Below, one piece after another: positions 36,400 through 47,865 of a stretch of DNA of 64,000 nt. Each line of letters starts with the position of its first letter. Position 1 is the stretch's first letter. This DNA comes from Pomphorhynchus laevis (lineage: Eukaryota > Acanthocephala > Palaeacanthocephala > Echinorhynchida > Pomphorhynchidae): NCBI GenBank assembly GCA_012934845.2, contig WNNJ02003099.1, positions 1 to 64,000 on the forward strand. Direction: 5' to 3'. The position numbers and the translations under genes were made by a program. The notes under the pieces were generated by a model that did no database searches, was not told the DNA's origin, and saw only the letters and a list, made by a program, of their open reading frames with translations.

Positions 36400-37195
36400 T
36401 ATAATGGTGTTGCTTGGTAGCCTAGACTTTGATTCACGACTTTCAGTCACCATGTCACTTCTAGACGATCACTAGAACCGAAATGATGGAGTACTCGGTA
36501 ACACTCATCGGTATAATGAAGAACCCACTGGCCGTTTTCGTTGCTTGTGTGACATTGTGAATGAAGGCGTTTTCCGGTCTACAAAGTAACACTATTTTCT
36601 ATAAATGCCGCATTTCGTAAGGAATGCTGACCGTTGTTTACTCAGCACATCCGTGAACTGCCATTATATATCACTATGCTTTCCCTACAAGGATACATAA
36701 ACACCAGCCTATATTTTATATATCCACATCATACAAAGAATTGAAACCGAATTACTCTTGCAATATTAAGAGTCTATACGCATACTCAGTCATCCTATGT
36801 GCGACGACATGCATTAACAACGGCAGACGTGTTCCACCCTTAATCTGAATCATCAGAGTATTTAACATGCCCTCTGTGATGGGAGTGCGTATTGTAGTTT
36901 AACCATGCAGCAGGCACTAAATTTGTTTTAATAGACATGCTATTTTACAGGGATACACATTCCAGTGTACAAATATATAAAATATAATTTGTTGTTACAC
37001 CTACCCTGGGACATCCACCGAAATACACATAAATGAATCGTTATGCTTTCCCCACAAGGAGGCATAAACCCCGGTCAGCATTCTATTTATCATTTATTCA
37101 CTAAATTTTTATTTATTTTTATATATCAAATAATTTTTAAATTAGCGATTAAAACGAAATAATTTATATTAAATATTTGTCAAACTAAATTACAA
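36400..37195. repeat. Non-coding stretch with a repeated motif
   Basis: atgctttccctacaaggata followed by cataaacaccagcc (36668) recurs as atgctttccccacaaggagg followed by cataaaccccggtc (37041). A weaker third version lies near 36935. No frame is supported. The two main copies are about 373 bp apart. Confidence 0.45.
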
Positions 37196-37199
37196 AGTG

Positions 37200-37400
37200 C
37201 TAATTAAAAATGAACAAATCAGATCAGCTTACTGAGTCTGTATTTTATATTATTTATAAATTAAAAAATAATGCTTAATAAAATTTAAATGATAAATAAT
37301 TATAAATATTTAATCATAATTATTTAAGATTTTATATGATTTATATAAGTTAAAATTTATAGTTGAGATTAAAAATTAAAGTCATAAACGAAATATAAGT
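37200..37400 (-). repeat. Diverged 3' end of the Penelope-like family
   Basis: Begins with aaatcagatcagcttactga at 37216, the family 3'-end motif in minus orientation, and continues with the AT-rich distal sequence. The structured core is not recognisable. Confidence 0.5.
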
Positions 37401-37639
37401 ATGCACCCTAAGCAGAAAGAATATGGAATAGATTATTTAAAGGAAAGACATAATAAGAGAATCACGTTAATTATAACGATAAAAGGTGTCTTAGTTTGAG
37501 AGGGTTCAACTGAAAATCAGAAATGAGCTAGGTTGCTGCTGATAATCTAGACTCATAGAGTAAACCATGAAGCTATCTGACTTGCGGGGCGCGACAACGA
37601 CACCTGCGAATAATATATATGTATTTACTTACGTAGCAG

Positions 37640-38035
37640 ATGTGTGCCAGCTACACGCTTACAAATTCACTACCAAAAAATGAATACGTCAAGCAAAGAA
37701 AGCCAAATCGAAATTTGACTTTCTTTGGCTTTCACTTCTTCCACAAGTCAGAAGAAGTGAAAGCCAAAGAGGGTAGAGTAGTTTAGGATATTTAAAGGGA
37801 GGGAATTACAGGAATGCGAATAACAGTAAACAGGACGAGAATGATCAAGAAAAGGAAGGTTGAGTAAGGAAGCGGTATGAAAAGTTACTGCACGGCGTAA
37901 AGCAACGAGAAGAAGACGAATTAGAATACGACAATAAATGATAGGCAAATCGAGAAAATCAAGATGACGGGATGTATGATCAAAACGACGAAGACAGACG
38001 ATTATGATCATTTGTTAGGATAATGCGATGTGATA
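37640..38035 (-). mobile_element. L2/CR1-like LINE 3' end
   Basis: The minus strand reads RILIRLLLVALRRAVTFHT, NSLPLNILNYSTLFGFHF, the C-terminal motif of the L2/CR1-like family, and shares its 3' terminal sequence (gtgccagctacacgctta) with 21208. At 37727-37765 the arms ggctttcacttcttc / gaagaagtgaaagcc form a perfect 15-bp hairpin near the 3' end, which the 21187 copy lacks. Confidence 0.6.
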
Positions 38036-38039
38036 TATT

Positions 38040-38740
38040 AAATCCGGTATAAATATTTGCCGGTAATATGTTTATTTTACAAAAAGAAATGAAATACAAT
38101 AGATTATTTTACAATGTGAATGTTAATCTTATAAATCAAACTCGAAGATTGATAATTTATGAACACATCGAACTTATGATATTAATAATTGATTAAGAAT
38201 GCTGAGATGACTGGGATATGTATTAAGAATGCACAATACCTTCCCTTAAAAGAATACTGACACAATATTCAATTATAAAATGCCTGACTGAAAATCAATA
38301 TTTGGAATATCCAACATGTAGTCTGGATAGATAGACAAATGCACACATTTTTCAATCACATAATTATATTTAACGATAAAAATAGTTAAATACGCTGTAA
38401 GCACTTAAAATTAGCTATATATAAGCTACAAGTACCCATCTTATAAAATAGTAAACTTTGACTACCAACTTTGTACATTATAAACCGTAATATTTAAAAA
38501 TAGACAAACAACAGTTATCTAGCCATATCTGTATCCGTAATTTAGAGGACAATTTAATAAAGATTATAGAACTCGAACAGTAGACAAACAATTTTGATTG
38601 TTATTAACATTATCTGATAGAAATGTTTCAAAATCTAAAAGCCTTTATGATTTATAAAGTTACACCTAACCGTTATAGTTGTCTACGATACCGCAATATT
38701 AGTAAAAGCGAATCTAAACACAAAACTGCATATTAGTTTA
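38040..38740. other. AT-rich spacer
   Basis: No gene, repeat or element recognised. Confidence 0.4.
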
Positions 38741-38764
38741 GCAGATGTATTAGTATCTTAGCTA

Positions 38765-38890
38765 AGCTTATGATAGCTTAGCATCTTAGACGCTACGCTC
38801 ACATAGCTTAGCATCTTAGACACTATGTTCAGATAGCTTAGAATCTTAGACGCTATGCTTAGATAGCTTAGCATCTTAACTAAGTTTATG
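38765..38890. repeat. Minisatellite, about 36-bp unit
   Basis: Four imperfect copies of a unit built on atagcttagcatcttagacg plus ctaygctcag run head to tail. They abut the left end of the 150-bp satellite. Confidence 0.75.
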
Positions 38891-39700
38891 AGCCTTAGCA
38901 TATCGCTGTTACTTACTTTTGTCTCTTTCACTAATAGAAAAGATGAAAGGATGAAACTTAAAATTAAAATGAATTACGATAATACTGTGAAATTGTTAAC
39001 ATGGATAGGTATCAAACGATATATGTATGCAACATCTATTTTGCTATTTCTAAATCCAAGTGAACCTGTTGTTTTCGATTTTATCTTAACAGGTGGAAAC
39101 GATGGAAAGTGAAATTTTAGATAAGGATTTGTTAAAATACTAAGGTGCGCCAAAACAAAATGATAACGAATTAAACAAATTTTTTGTTATCTATTAATTC
39201 AAGTGAACCCGCTATTGATATAATTTTGTCTACTATTTGAAAGAGCGGGAAAGTGTAACTATAAAGCAGAAAGAATTCTAAAAATATTTTACTTAATCCA
39301 AGTGAATACATTAATATTAGCAATTGCTTTTATACTATTAGAATGGTGAGTATGTTAAACCACAGCAGAAATAATTGTCATGAAAATACTGATGCGCAAA
39401 AATATTATGATAACGCATTAAGCATCTATCTTGTTATCTCCTAATTCAAGTGCACACTGTTGCAACGCTTTTATCTCTACTAATAGAAAACGTGGGAAAG
39501 TAAAACTCCAGAGCAGAAAGAATTGTGATGAAAACACTGCAAGGTGCTAAAATATAATGAAATGCCGTTAAGCATCATTTTTATTATAATTTGATTCAAG
39601 TGAATCCGCTGTCGTGTGATTTGGCTTTTATACTATTAGGAATAGTGGGAAAGTAAAACCCAAAAGCAGAAAGTATGGCCTCGAAAATAATAATGATAAG
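38890..39700 (+). repeat. Satellite of about 150 bp with conserved hairpins
   Basis: The anchor caagtgaa occurs at about 39056, 39200, 39299, 39448 and 39598, giving a period near 147-150 with one short unit. After each anchor comes a hairpin and then a gggaaagt.aaa...agcagaaag box. The hairpin stems differ in sequence but stay paired: CCTGTT/AACAGG (39065/39088), CCCGCT/AGCGGG (39208/39244), CCGCT/AGTGG (39606/39644). A second hairpin GATAAC/GTTATC (39162/39186 and 39409/39433) precedes the anchor. Stray copies lie at 42080-42175, 52970-53150 and about 60820-60870. Confidence 0.7.
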
Positions 39701-39791
39701 AAATAATTTCATACAACTTTTTGATTAACACGAGCAGGAAAGTATAAACCTGCATGCTTTTTTACAACCTTCGGGAAGCTTAACGCAGAAT

Positions 39792-39880
39792 GCGCCCACC
39801 ACAGACGCCTAGCCTCCAATGAAGCGTTTCAACCTTAGTCTACTCATCACTACAGGGTGGTCTCATCAGTGGGGCCCTGT
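39792..39880 (-). ncRNA. Hammerhead ribozyme (type I-like), left arm of foldback
   Basis: All conserved core positions are present on the minus strand: CUGAUGA (39863-39869), GAAA (39827-39830), and a cleavage triplet GUC ending at 39804. Stem II is GACC/GGUU closing a long loop. Stem III is ACGC/GCGU, extendable by a U-G and a U-A pair, with an 11-base loop. Stem I pairs A-U, C-G, one mismatch, then C-G, C-G. Self-cleavage is inferred from the motif; whether it is transcribed is unknown. Confidence 0.7.
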
Positions 39881-39979
39881 AGCTACACGACTTCGACAGT
39901 ACTTAATCCTCAAGTGCCCTTAGTGAATTCCTTCAGAGGCTTACTGAGGATTAAGTACTGTCGAAGTTATGTAGCTACA

Positions 39980-40065
39980 GGGCCACACTGATAAGACCAC
40001 CCTGTAGTGATGAGTAGACTAAGGTTAAAAAGCCTCATTGGAGACTAGGCGTCTGTGGTGAGCCC
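39980..40065 (+). ncRNA. Decayed hammerhead ribozyme, right arm of foldback
   Basis: This is the inverted partner of the left-arm motif. Stem I is perfect here (CCACA with TGTGG), and stem II GACC/GGTT and the GCGTC cleavage region (40049-40053) remain. The core has CUGAUAA for CUGAUGA and AAAA for GAAA, so it should be inactive. Confidence 0.6.
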
Positions 40066-40299
40066 ATTCCGGTTTAAGCTTCCCGACGAAGGTTGTAAAA
40101 AAAGCATGCAGGTTTATACTTTCCCGTTCGTATTAATCAAAAAAAGTTGTATGAAATTCTTTCTTATTAATATACGTTACCTGTAGTTTCAATAATAAAA
40201 AATATTTTCTTAAAAAACTAATGTCGGTTTGTAAATAAATACAGAGTGAAAACAAAAAGAAAGTTAAACAAAATTCTTTACTACATGCATCGTTGTCTG

Positions 40300-42070
40300 T
40301 TTACACCTCTTCTATTCCGTTACTGCCTTAGGTCCAGTGGGATCTACAGGGGCGCCATGGAAGACGACCACCTGCAATTTAGCGGAGTTTAAAATAAGAT
40401 CGGACAAGGGTAGCTGGTCTTTGAATCTTAAAAAGAAACGGTTGATGTCCGAGACTACGTTTTTACACATGTGTCCAGAGAACAGGGCTGTGGTATAATC
40501 ATCGTATACCACTAGACATTGTTCGGGTTTAAATATTTTAAAGAGTACAATGGAGGCAGCAAGAAATAAGATAGAGAAAGTGGGGATCCTTGAGGTACAC
40601 CTGTAATAGGGTAGAACTGACGCGCATCAGGGTCGTTTTCATCAATGAATCGCTTGATGTACGGCAGTATCTCCACCCTGCTAACAATTCTTACAGACAA
40701 CCCGATAGACCTGAGTGAAGAAATAACAAAAAAATGGAGATGCGGTCAAATGCAGCAGAAAAATCAAGGAAAACAGCCACCGCAAGTTGATGACTATTCT
40801 CCTGACAAAACTGATGTACTTCACCTATACCTGAATGGACCGAGCGCCCTTTGACAAACCCATGGAAACCTGGTGGGATTAAATTTGGCCTACTCAGATG
40901 ATCGCGGATTCTATGCGCGAGCCCATTTTCTTAGATCGAAACAAGGGAATTTTGAATCGAAATGGGCCGCAGGTCTTTAGGACACGAGACCACATACTTT
41001 TTTGGAATTAAAATTCGTCTACTAATGTTGATGCCGGCCACATCGGAAGGGCATCTAAAAGCATTGTGACGGCCACTTCTCTTCTTTGATCGGCTGTCAA
41101 AAGCTGACAGACACGAGAAGAGAGTGGAGCGACTGATTTGGAGGTTCCCGGAAGAGGCCTCCAGGAGTTAAGAATATCTGTGACAGATAAATCTCTTCTC
41201 CTGAAGTCTCCAAAGGGCGAGATTGGCTGAGGTAATTAAGTGGCTCCATAATTATGTAGGGATAGTGACTCCTCCAAAATTTTATCAAGACCTATTTTAC
41301 CAATCCAACCCAATGCCCTATCCGTCTAACAGACAAACTTCTTGAATATCTTCCAGAAGGAAGACTGGGCTGGATTAAGGGAAGCAATGCTTGCTTTATC
41401 CTTACCCAGTTGGAACCTATATATCTAGTGCTCCAATATATTTCCGAGAGAACTCGTCTGGCAGAAACAGAGAGATTGGGAAGACGGAGCATGTAAGCTA
41501 AGTTCTTGAGTTTTGTCGTAGTGGGATTGTAAATCCGACTTTTGTAGGTTGTCGAAAGCAACGCGGTAGTCTGCGGAAAGAAGTAGGATTTAAATTCGCT
41601 TAGACTCTCATTACCAATTCGTGGAAAGCGTTGGATAGCTGTCTGAAAGAAAGCCACTCTAACAGCATCAAAGTGGAATCTCCTTCGAAGCACCGTATCC
41701 TCTTCTATCCGCCAACGAATCAAGTCATGACAGGTGGACAGATGTTGTCGCGACTGCTCTGTACAGTGGGGTTTTAACAACCACATCTCATGGAGCATTA
41801 ATAAGTCGAGGAGAGAATTTGTTGATGTCCAGTGAAAGGTGGGGAACGGTGGTTTATGAATAAGATAACCGTTCCTGGCTCTGCGGAGTCCTCATTAATC
41901 CAACGACCAGTTCTATCGTTTAAGTCACCTAGTACTATGTCGTAACCGCTGTCAATCATCCTATCCAGGAGGTCACCTTTCTTGTGAATCTCCCCTGGAC
42001 GAATGTAGACATTGGCTAGACTGAGGCGTTTACCGTTTTTACAGAGTGAAACTACTAAACAAGACAGGGC
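40300..42070 (-). mobile_element. LINE family A, endonuclease end to RT
   Basis: The minus strand holds an endonuclease-end region (42060-41820), a linker (RFPRIGNESLSEFKSYFFPQ, LRLPNLSVSARR; 41798-41292), the pre-RT region (HYPYIIMEPLNYLSQSRP), RFIDENDPDARQFYPITGVP and PQGSPLS (about 40630-40570), then a YDDYTTALFSG version of the catalytic box (about 40500). Frame changes are frequent. It is truncated at its 3' end at about 40300. Confidence 0.65.
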
Positions 42071-42074
42071 TGGA

Positions 42075-42180
42075 CATCCTCGAAAATATTGATGTGCAAA
42101 AATATAATGTTAACGCATTAAGCATCTATCTTGTTATCTCTTAATCCAAATGAATACACTGTTGCTCCTTCATAAATATC
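42075..42180 (+). repeat. Single fragment of the 150-bp satellite
   Basis: gtgcaaaaatataatgttaa, gcattaagcatctatcttgt and aatccaaatgaatacactgt match the unit at 39390-39460. It lies at the 5' side of the family A copy. Confidence 0.6.
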
Positions 42181-42299
42181 CTTCATAAGCTATCTTTACC
42201 TTTCCTTTATTGCTCCTGATTATATTTTCTTTGAAAATTTTCATTTTAGGGGTAAATAAATTTTCAGGAGATTTTTACCCCAAAAATCTCCTGAGGAGA

Positions 42300-43965
42300 T
42301 TTTTGCGCTCAACGGTTTGGGACATGTAAAAGTAAATAATTCCCGGAAGCAAGATGGTGGGATGTCTGATCAAAATGACGAAGACGGAGGAGAATTCGGA
42401 CGGCTGCGTTTACGATGCGTTGTAGTGGAAGAAGAGTGGATTTAGGTGAGTTGGAAAATAGACTAAGACAGTAATCAAGTCTTGATAATGGGAAAAAATA
42501 TATGAGAGTCGTACAATAAGGGAAATTGATCAATCTACGAATTTGACAGAGTTTGCGAAGAATCAGGTGGATGAGTGTACTTTATCTCTAACAGAAGATT
42601 TAAGTGAAAGTCGGTTGTCGAAATGGAAGCCTAAGAAAACGAGATTGTCAACGATAGGAAAAATTGTATTATTTAATGATAAAGAAGGAGTTTCTAAGTT
42701 GGGGCGTCGAGAAAGGATTCTCATTATTTTGGATTTATTAGGATTCAGAATAAGACGAAGGGAAGAAAAATGACGCCAAATTGAGGTAAGACAGTTGGAA
42801 ACAGAAACACTTAGTTGTGTTTCTGGTGCATGAGCATATATGAGAATGTCATCAGCATATTTCATAGCATGTAAGTTAAATGTATGAGAAATAGAAAACA
42901 AATCACCGAGAATAAGAGAGAAAAGCAAAGGGCTTATTACGGAGTCTTGTGGAACAGCGGAAGGATGGAAGAAGGATGGGAAAGCGAATAATTAAAACAA
43001 ACGCGAAAATTACGGTTTGATAGATATTAAGAAAACCAAGCTACAGTGGGTAAAGAGAAGAATCGATGGAGAAGAATCGATGTAAAGAGAAGACGATGGA
43101 GAAGAATCGATTGATCGGTGATGTCAAAAGCAGATGAGAGATCAAGAGAAACTATGACACTACATAATTTTTGATCGCGCGCGAGATGAGTAAGTCATTA
43201 AAAGCTTAGACAGGCAATTTCAGAATAGTGATTAGAGAAAAGGCAGCTTAGAAGGTAGGAAACAAGTTGAAGGAAAATAGATATACATTAACTTGCTTGA
43301 GAGCAAGACGTTCAAGGTGTTTAGAGAGGGTTGAGTGAAGTGGAATAGGACGGAACGAAGATTGTAGTGAGTGTCCAAAGATTACTTTTTGAGGGGAGGA
43401 CGAATATTGGCGCATTTCCAGTTGGAAGGAAATGTGCTGCTATGGATAGACAAGTTGAACAATGTGGTTAGGAGGGTGAGATATATGAGCAAATATTTTT
43501 AAGCAAGTAAGTGAAATTTGGTCAAAAAAAGATGTTTTATTAGGTAATGATAGAAGAACCGAAGACACACAAAGCAGAAAGAAGGCGGAGGAGCTGTGGG
43601 AGGGAAGTATTCAAAGAGAAGAGATGATTTAACGGGCTAATGGGTAGAAGAGAAAATGAATTAGATAGTTAGATTGTAGATAGTAAGAAAATTCATCAGG
43701 ATTTATGATAAAATGGGTAAATGATCTTGAAAGAATTGAGTTTAAGATTAACCAATGAGATTTAGAGTTGGAAGATGACTCGAGTTAATTTCGCCAAAAG
43801 AAAGTACGTTTAGTACGCATAAGAATGAGATGGGAACGGCAAAGAGAAAGATAGGAAGCACGGGGATTTGGAGTGAGTGAGTTTGGAGAATGTTTAAGAA
43901 AGCGATTAAACACACGAAAAGAGTGACGGAGTCGACACAAGAGTCGAAATCGAACTAGGAAGCAT
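42300..43965 (-). mobile_element. L2/CR1-like LINE, linker through RT C-terminus
   Basis: The minus strand shows the linker (MRTKRTFFWRN, 43820-43790), a decayed palm, the catalytic box AMKYADDILIYAHAPETQ with FLGFHFDNRLSLK (42870-42610), and the C-terminal motif RLDYCLSLFSNSPKSTLLPL with VNAAVRILLRLRHFDQ and NYLLLHVPNR (42480-42310). Many stops. The 5' end meets the R2-like LINE at about 43965. Confidence 0.7.
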
Positions 43966-45830
43966 GGCGCGAGCACTGTCTCCGATCGTTGAACCCAAAA
44001 GCTTTACTGAGCCAGGTTCAACCGTCTTGACAACCGGCAACAAATGCGCGATCGCAATCGAGAAGGTGGAACTGTGTGATACGACTTCACATTTGGACGG
44101 ATTAAGTTCGAGGCCTAATTCCCTTCCTAGATCAAGAATTTTGATAATATCGTTGCAGAGTGTTTCGCTATCTCCCTACAGATGAGCGTTATCCAGATAC
44201 CAAATGTTGACCGAACTTGTTAGGGATTCCACCAAATGATGCACAGCCAGTGAAAAGAGCAGGGGGCGAGTGGATCGTCCTGTTGTACTCCCTCTTGAGA
44301 GAGTAGGACATCGGTTCCGTGGAATAACCAAGATGTGTCGCAGTAGCAGCTTCTGACAAGGAATTAAATCTCGGGTGTATGCATTTCGACTGCTCGAATT
44401 ACGGCCGGTCGTCCCACGCAATAATATGCATTCCGAAAATCTAATTTCAATATCCCCGTATTGTGTGGCATTAATCTGATTTGCGTACGACAATCGTGTA
44501 CCGCGGCTTCTGCTCCGTAAGTTGTACCGACACCGAACTGTTTCGGTGAAATAAGGTGGGTGGCCTCCGGTGTGACTCGGTAGCATGCCACTTTGGCTAT
44601 GAGACGACGAAGTACATTACCGATCGCGATCAATGAAGTCCACCATCAGGCTTTTCGAGGACAATTAACTTAGCCCCAAAGAAGAAATGGCTAATCTCTT
44701 TCGGAATTGCCCCGGACATCACCATTGACGAGAAGTTCGCGATTTCTTGTAGCAACACTTAACCTGCTGCCGTGGAACTGGAACCCGTAAGGTCCTCCAG
44801 GTGCAATGGGCTTAAACCGTCAGGTCCACCAGCCGCACTATTGGCGAAGGAACTGATTGCGCGTGTGACCTCATCTATGCGGGTTGCCTCACAATAAGCT
44901 GAGTTATCGGGAAGGTCTTCCAGTCTTCCGGAATCATGGATTTGACGAGGAGGGGGTAATCGTTGTAAGGCGCATGACGTGTCGGAACTGTAATTTGCAA
45001 AGCTGTGTTTGCTCGTTAACAAACGAATTGCGCCACGAGCGTCCCCAAGTTCCACCTTTTCAGAGATTTTCCTGCATAATTCTTCATTGTCGTCACGATT
45101 ACATTTTCGCTTTTCGGTTTGATCGAGATGTGAGTGCATTTTGTACTGCTATTGTAGACATCCCCTCTACCTCCGAGGAATAATGTCAGGCCGCCATTTT
45201 GACAAAACTGGTTAGAGTGCCGGTATGATGTGTCGCTGGTACACATAGACAGTAGCGAGGGAAAAGTAACAAATATTGCTACGCTATCAGATCAGACGGT
45301 GCCTCGGATACTGCCCGTAGTAATGACCCTAGTGTTAGCGCCACAGTCGGTCGTGCTCTCTTAGAAATTCGTCGAATCGTACGAAATCCCTCGCAAAAAT
45401 ATTCCCCTTTAAATGTGACAGGACTTTATTTACGGGGCATTGTGCTGCAATTATGTCGGTATTAAGGATAGCTGGGTTAAACGGGTGTGTGTCTTGCTCG
45501 CATGACTTTTGCATTCGATGCCGTTGATCGAATGTTCGATCTTTCGATCCATCCTTCCCACTGACGCTCGACAAGTCCTTCTCAGTTATCATGTCATTTG
45601 CTTCGTCACGGCATATATTTCCAACTGTTGCTGCGTGTGGAGCGGGTAAAAGACCAGATCCGGGGCAGCGGAAACGAGTTGGTCCATGGACTCGAATTCT
45701 GCCGTTAATAGTAAGGGCTGATAATTTCTCGCATCGCAAACACTTGCATCCGTCCTCGACAATTGATCCAAGTTTTATATGATTTTCGTCTTCTCTTGTT
45801 GGCTGTGTCATGCTCTTTTTGTATGTTAAT
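43965..45830 (-). mobile_element. Zinc-finger/R2-like LINE, N-terminus through RT
   Basis: The minus strand starts MTQPTREDENHIKLGS with a zinc-finger-like segment CLRCEKLSAL...RFRCPGSG (45811-45660). An acidic linker follows, then AISSFANSAAGGPDGLSPLH (about 44840) and RT motifs IAIGNVLRRLIAKVACYR, QFGVGTTYGAEAAVHDC and GILKLDFRNAYYCVGR (44633-44390), LFSLAVHHLVESL, YLDNAHL (about 44195) and GLELNPSKCEVVSHS (about 44070). The catalytic box has N for the second D. Stops and frameshifts are present, and the endonuclease end is missing. Confidence 0.65.
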
Positions 45831-46290
45831 TATTTTTTCTTTTGAGAATAAATTGTTGCCTTAGTTTTAAATTCACGTTTTCAGTACACTCTCTTTTACA
45901 CATTAACATCTTCTATAAACTGTGTTTTGTCCATTTCAAGGGCAGCAGTAAATTTTTCCGGTACTTAATAGAATAATCAATTTCCCGTTACTCGATACTG
46001 GTTCGTTGGGATTCTTTTGTTATAAAGATGATGATATTGTACGAGTGTGATAAGTCGTTTGCAAGTCGATAGTCGTCTGCAAGTCGTTAATCGTTGTACA
46101 TAATAATTGTAAGTATTTAATAATCAAGACAATTTTTTTAACCAGTCAATTATTTATAAATAAATAAGAATGCTAAGGATTGCGTGAAATGCCTACCCGC
46201 AAATAGATGTATGAATCAAATGCAGTGTTCACTAGTATATTTTACAGTTTCCGATCTAATCACGTCTGCAACCACAACTCTTGATCCCCG
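45830..46290. repeat. Leader or spacer with a 21-bp tandem repeat
   Basis: gataagtcgtttgcaagtcg and atagtcgtctgcaagtcgtt are two copies of a 21-base unit at about 46048-46090. This may be the 5' leader of the R2-like LINE. Confidence 0.4.
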
Positions 46291-46294
46291 GCCA

Positions 46295-47865
46295 ACAAAT
46301 AATTATAATTTATTAAACATTACTGAACCCGTTATGTTGTAAATTGAGTGTATGGATTCCGATTAATCATTGGATACCGTTGAAAAAGTGTCACTACGCA
46401 GCATTATATAATAAAAATTAAATTGGTGTTAAATAGTAATGCAATTTGTACCGCTATTAGCATTCTCTTTTCCATAGTAAACGCAAGCAAGTCTTCATAA
46501 ATTAAATTTGCTAGAATAGTATGTAGGAAGGTGGCGAGCACCGTACTCGCAACATCGAACATTTCTAACATTTTATCACCACTTGATTTAATGTGAACGT
46601 ACGAAGAGAAAGTTAAGCGATTATCAAATACCATCATACCAGGTCTCCTGATTTCGGGGTATGATGTGACTACACTAACTGATCTATTTACAGTGATAGA
46701 TATTCCTTTAAATCAAAAATCGCGTTTAAAAACACAATTACTTCCGGCCAAGCTACCAGATATTCCTCAATGGTGTAATAACGATTGACGAATTTACATT
46801 CAATCACTTTTAGTAAGTGCCAATTCGTCCCAATAATACACAAAGTATTGTTTCTCCAAACTCTACACATTCGCACATATGACTTGGATCAAGCTATAAT
46901 TCGCGCTCTTCCAGGCTTCTTTTTTAAATGTTAAACGTTTACGATCTCTAATAGCGAATTATTTGCGAGTGATCTTCGTCATTCCACATAGTGATTCTCC
47001 GATTTCTATTTATTTGATATTTATGCTTTACTTGGTAATTGTGGCCGTCCTTAGGGAGGGTTGATGCTATTGTTAAGACTGCATTTACGAGCTGGTCAAT
47101 TCTATTTTATCGAAACAGTTTGTTTCCATCTCAAATTTTTTTGCTGGCACTGTACTTTACTTAATTCAATCTATAAGCCAACTATAGTACGCTACATTAT
47201 TGGAAAAGTTGGTAGGTATTATGTTGGGTCGAATAATAAAGGGCGAAATCTTATAACACAGCAGTTCATCCTGATGCCCTCTATTTCTTTTTCAAATACG
47301 TCGTATATTATTTATTAGTAAATTCATAAAAATTGATTTGTATTTCAAATTTTAACTATAAATTCTATCGTTTTAGTACTATAAATTGTATCAAATCTTA
47401 AATAATCATTTTTTATTTATTTTTTTTAATTTATTTATTGTTTAAAATACGTAGACTCACTTATCTGATTTATCTTACCAATAATTATTTAGATTCATTT
47501 AATTTTTAAGTAAGTCTATTAATTTTTTAGTCACTAGAAATGTTAATAATTTACATTGTTAGAATACACTATAAGCTCGTTAATATCATACCTGGGATTT
47601 TCATATTTTTCTTGTTATGTACGGAACACGATTTATAATTTTTAATGTAATCATCAACTTTTAGAATTATATCTAAACGTTCAAGTATTTTTAATAAATT
47701 ATATTGTATTTTTGTTTAGCCTTTTGTGAATTTCTGAAATGTATTCAGCATACTCTGTCAAAACAATTTAATGAGATATTTATAATATTGGATCGATATT
47801 ATTCGTTGTCTCTTAATTTTTTAAATTGCTATTCGCAATTTATTAGTTCACTAATACTGATTTTT
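46295..47865. repeat. Segmental repeat, copy 1
   Basis: Aligns almost base for base with 57445-59055. The left part carries a minus-strand LINE RT C-terminal remnant (MMVFDNRLTFSSYVHIKSSG, with VLATFLHTILAN, 46404-46637). The right part (47225-47480, +) is a diverged Penelope-like 3' region, beginning atgttgggtcgaataataaa and ending near acgtagactcacttatctga. It has no functional gene. Confidence 0.7.

Larger units (their letters stand above)
39696..40167. repeat. Large foldback element, arms about 220 bp
   Basis: The left arm (39696-39912) and right arm (39945-40167) are inverted copies with modest divergence and a 32-base loop. The outer parts (gcaggaaagtataaacctgc) resemble the gggaaagtaaaaccc box of the adjoining satellite. 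The inner parts hold hammerhead ribozyme sequence in both arms. No coding sequence. Confidence 0.85.

Noticed and set aside
39380-39395. C/D-box snoRNA in the 150-bp satellite (tgatga...ctga)
   Set aside because: The C-like and D-like boxes are only a few bases apart, leaving no guide region.
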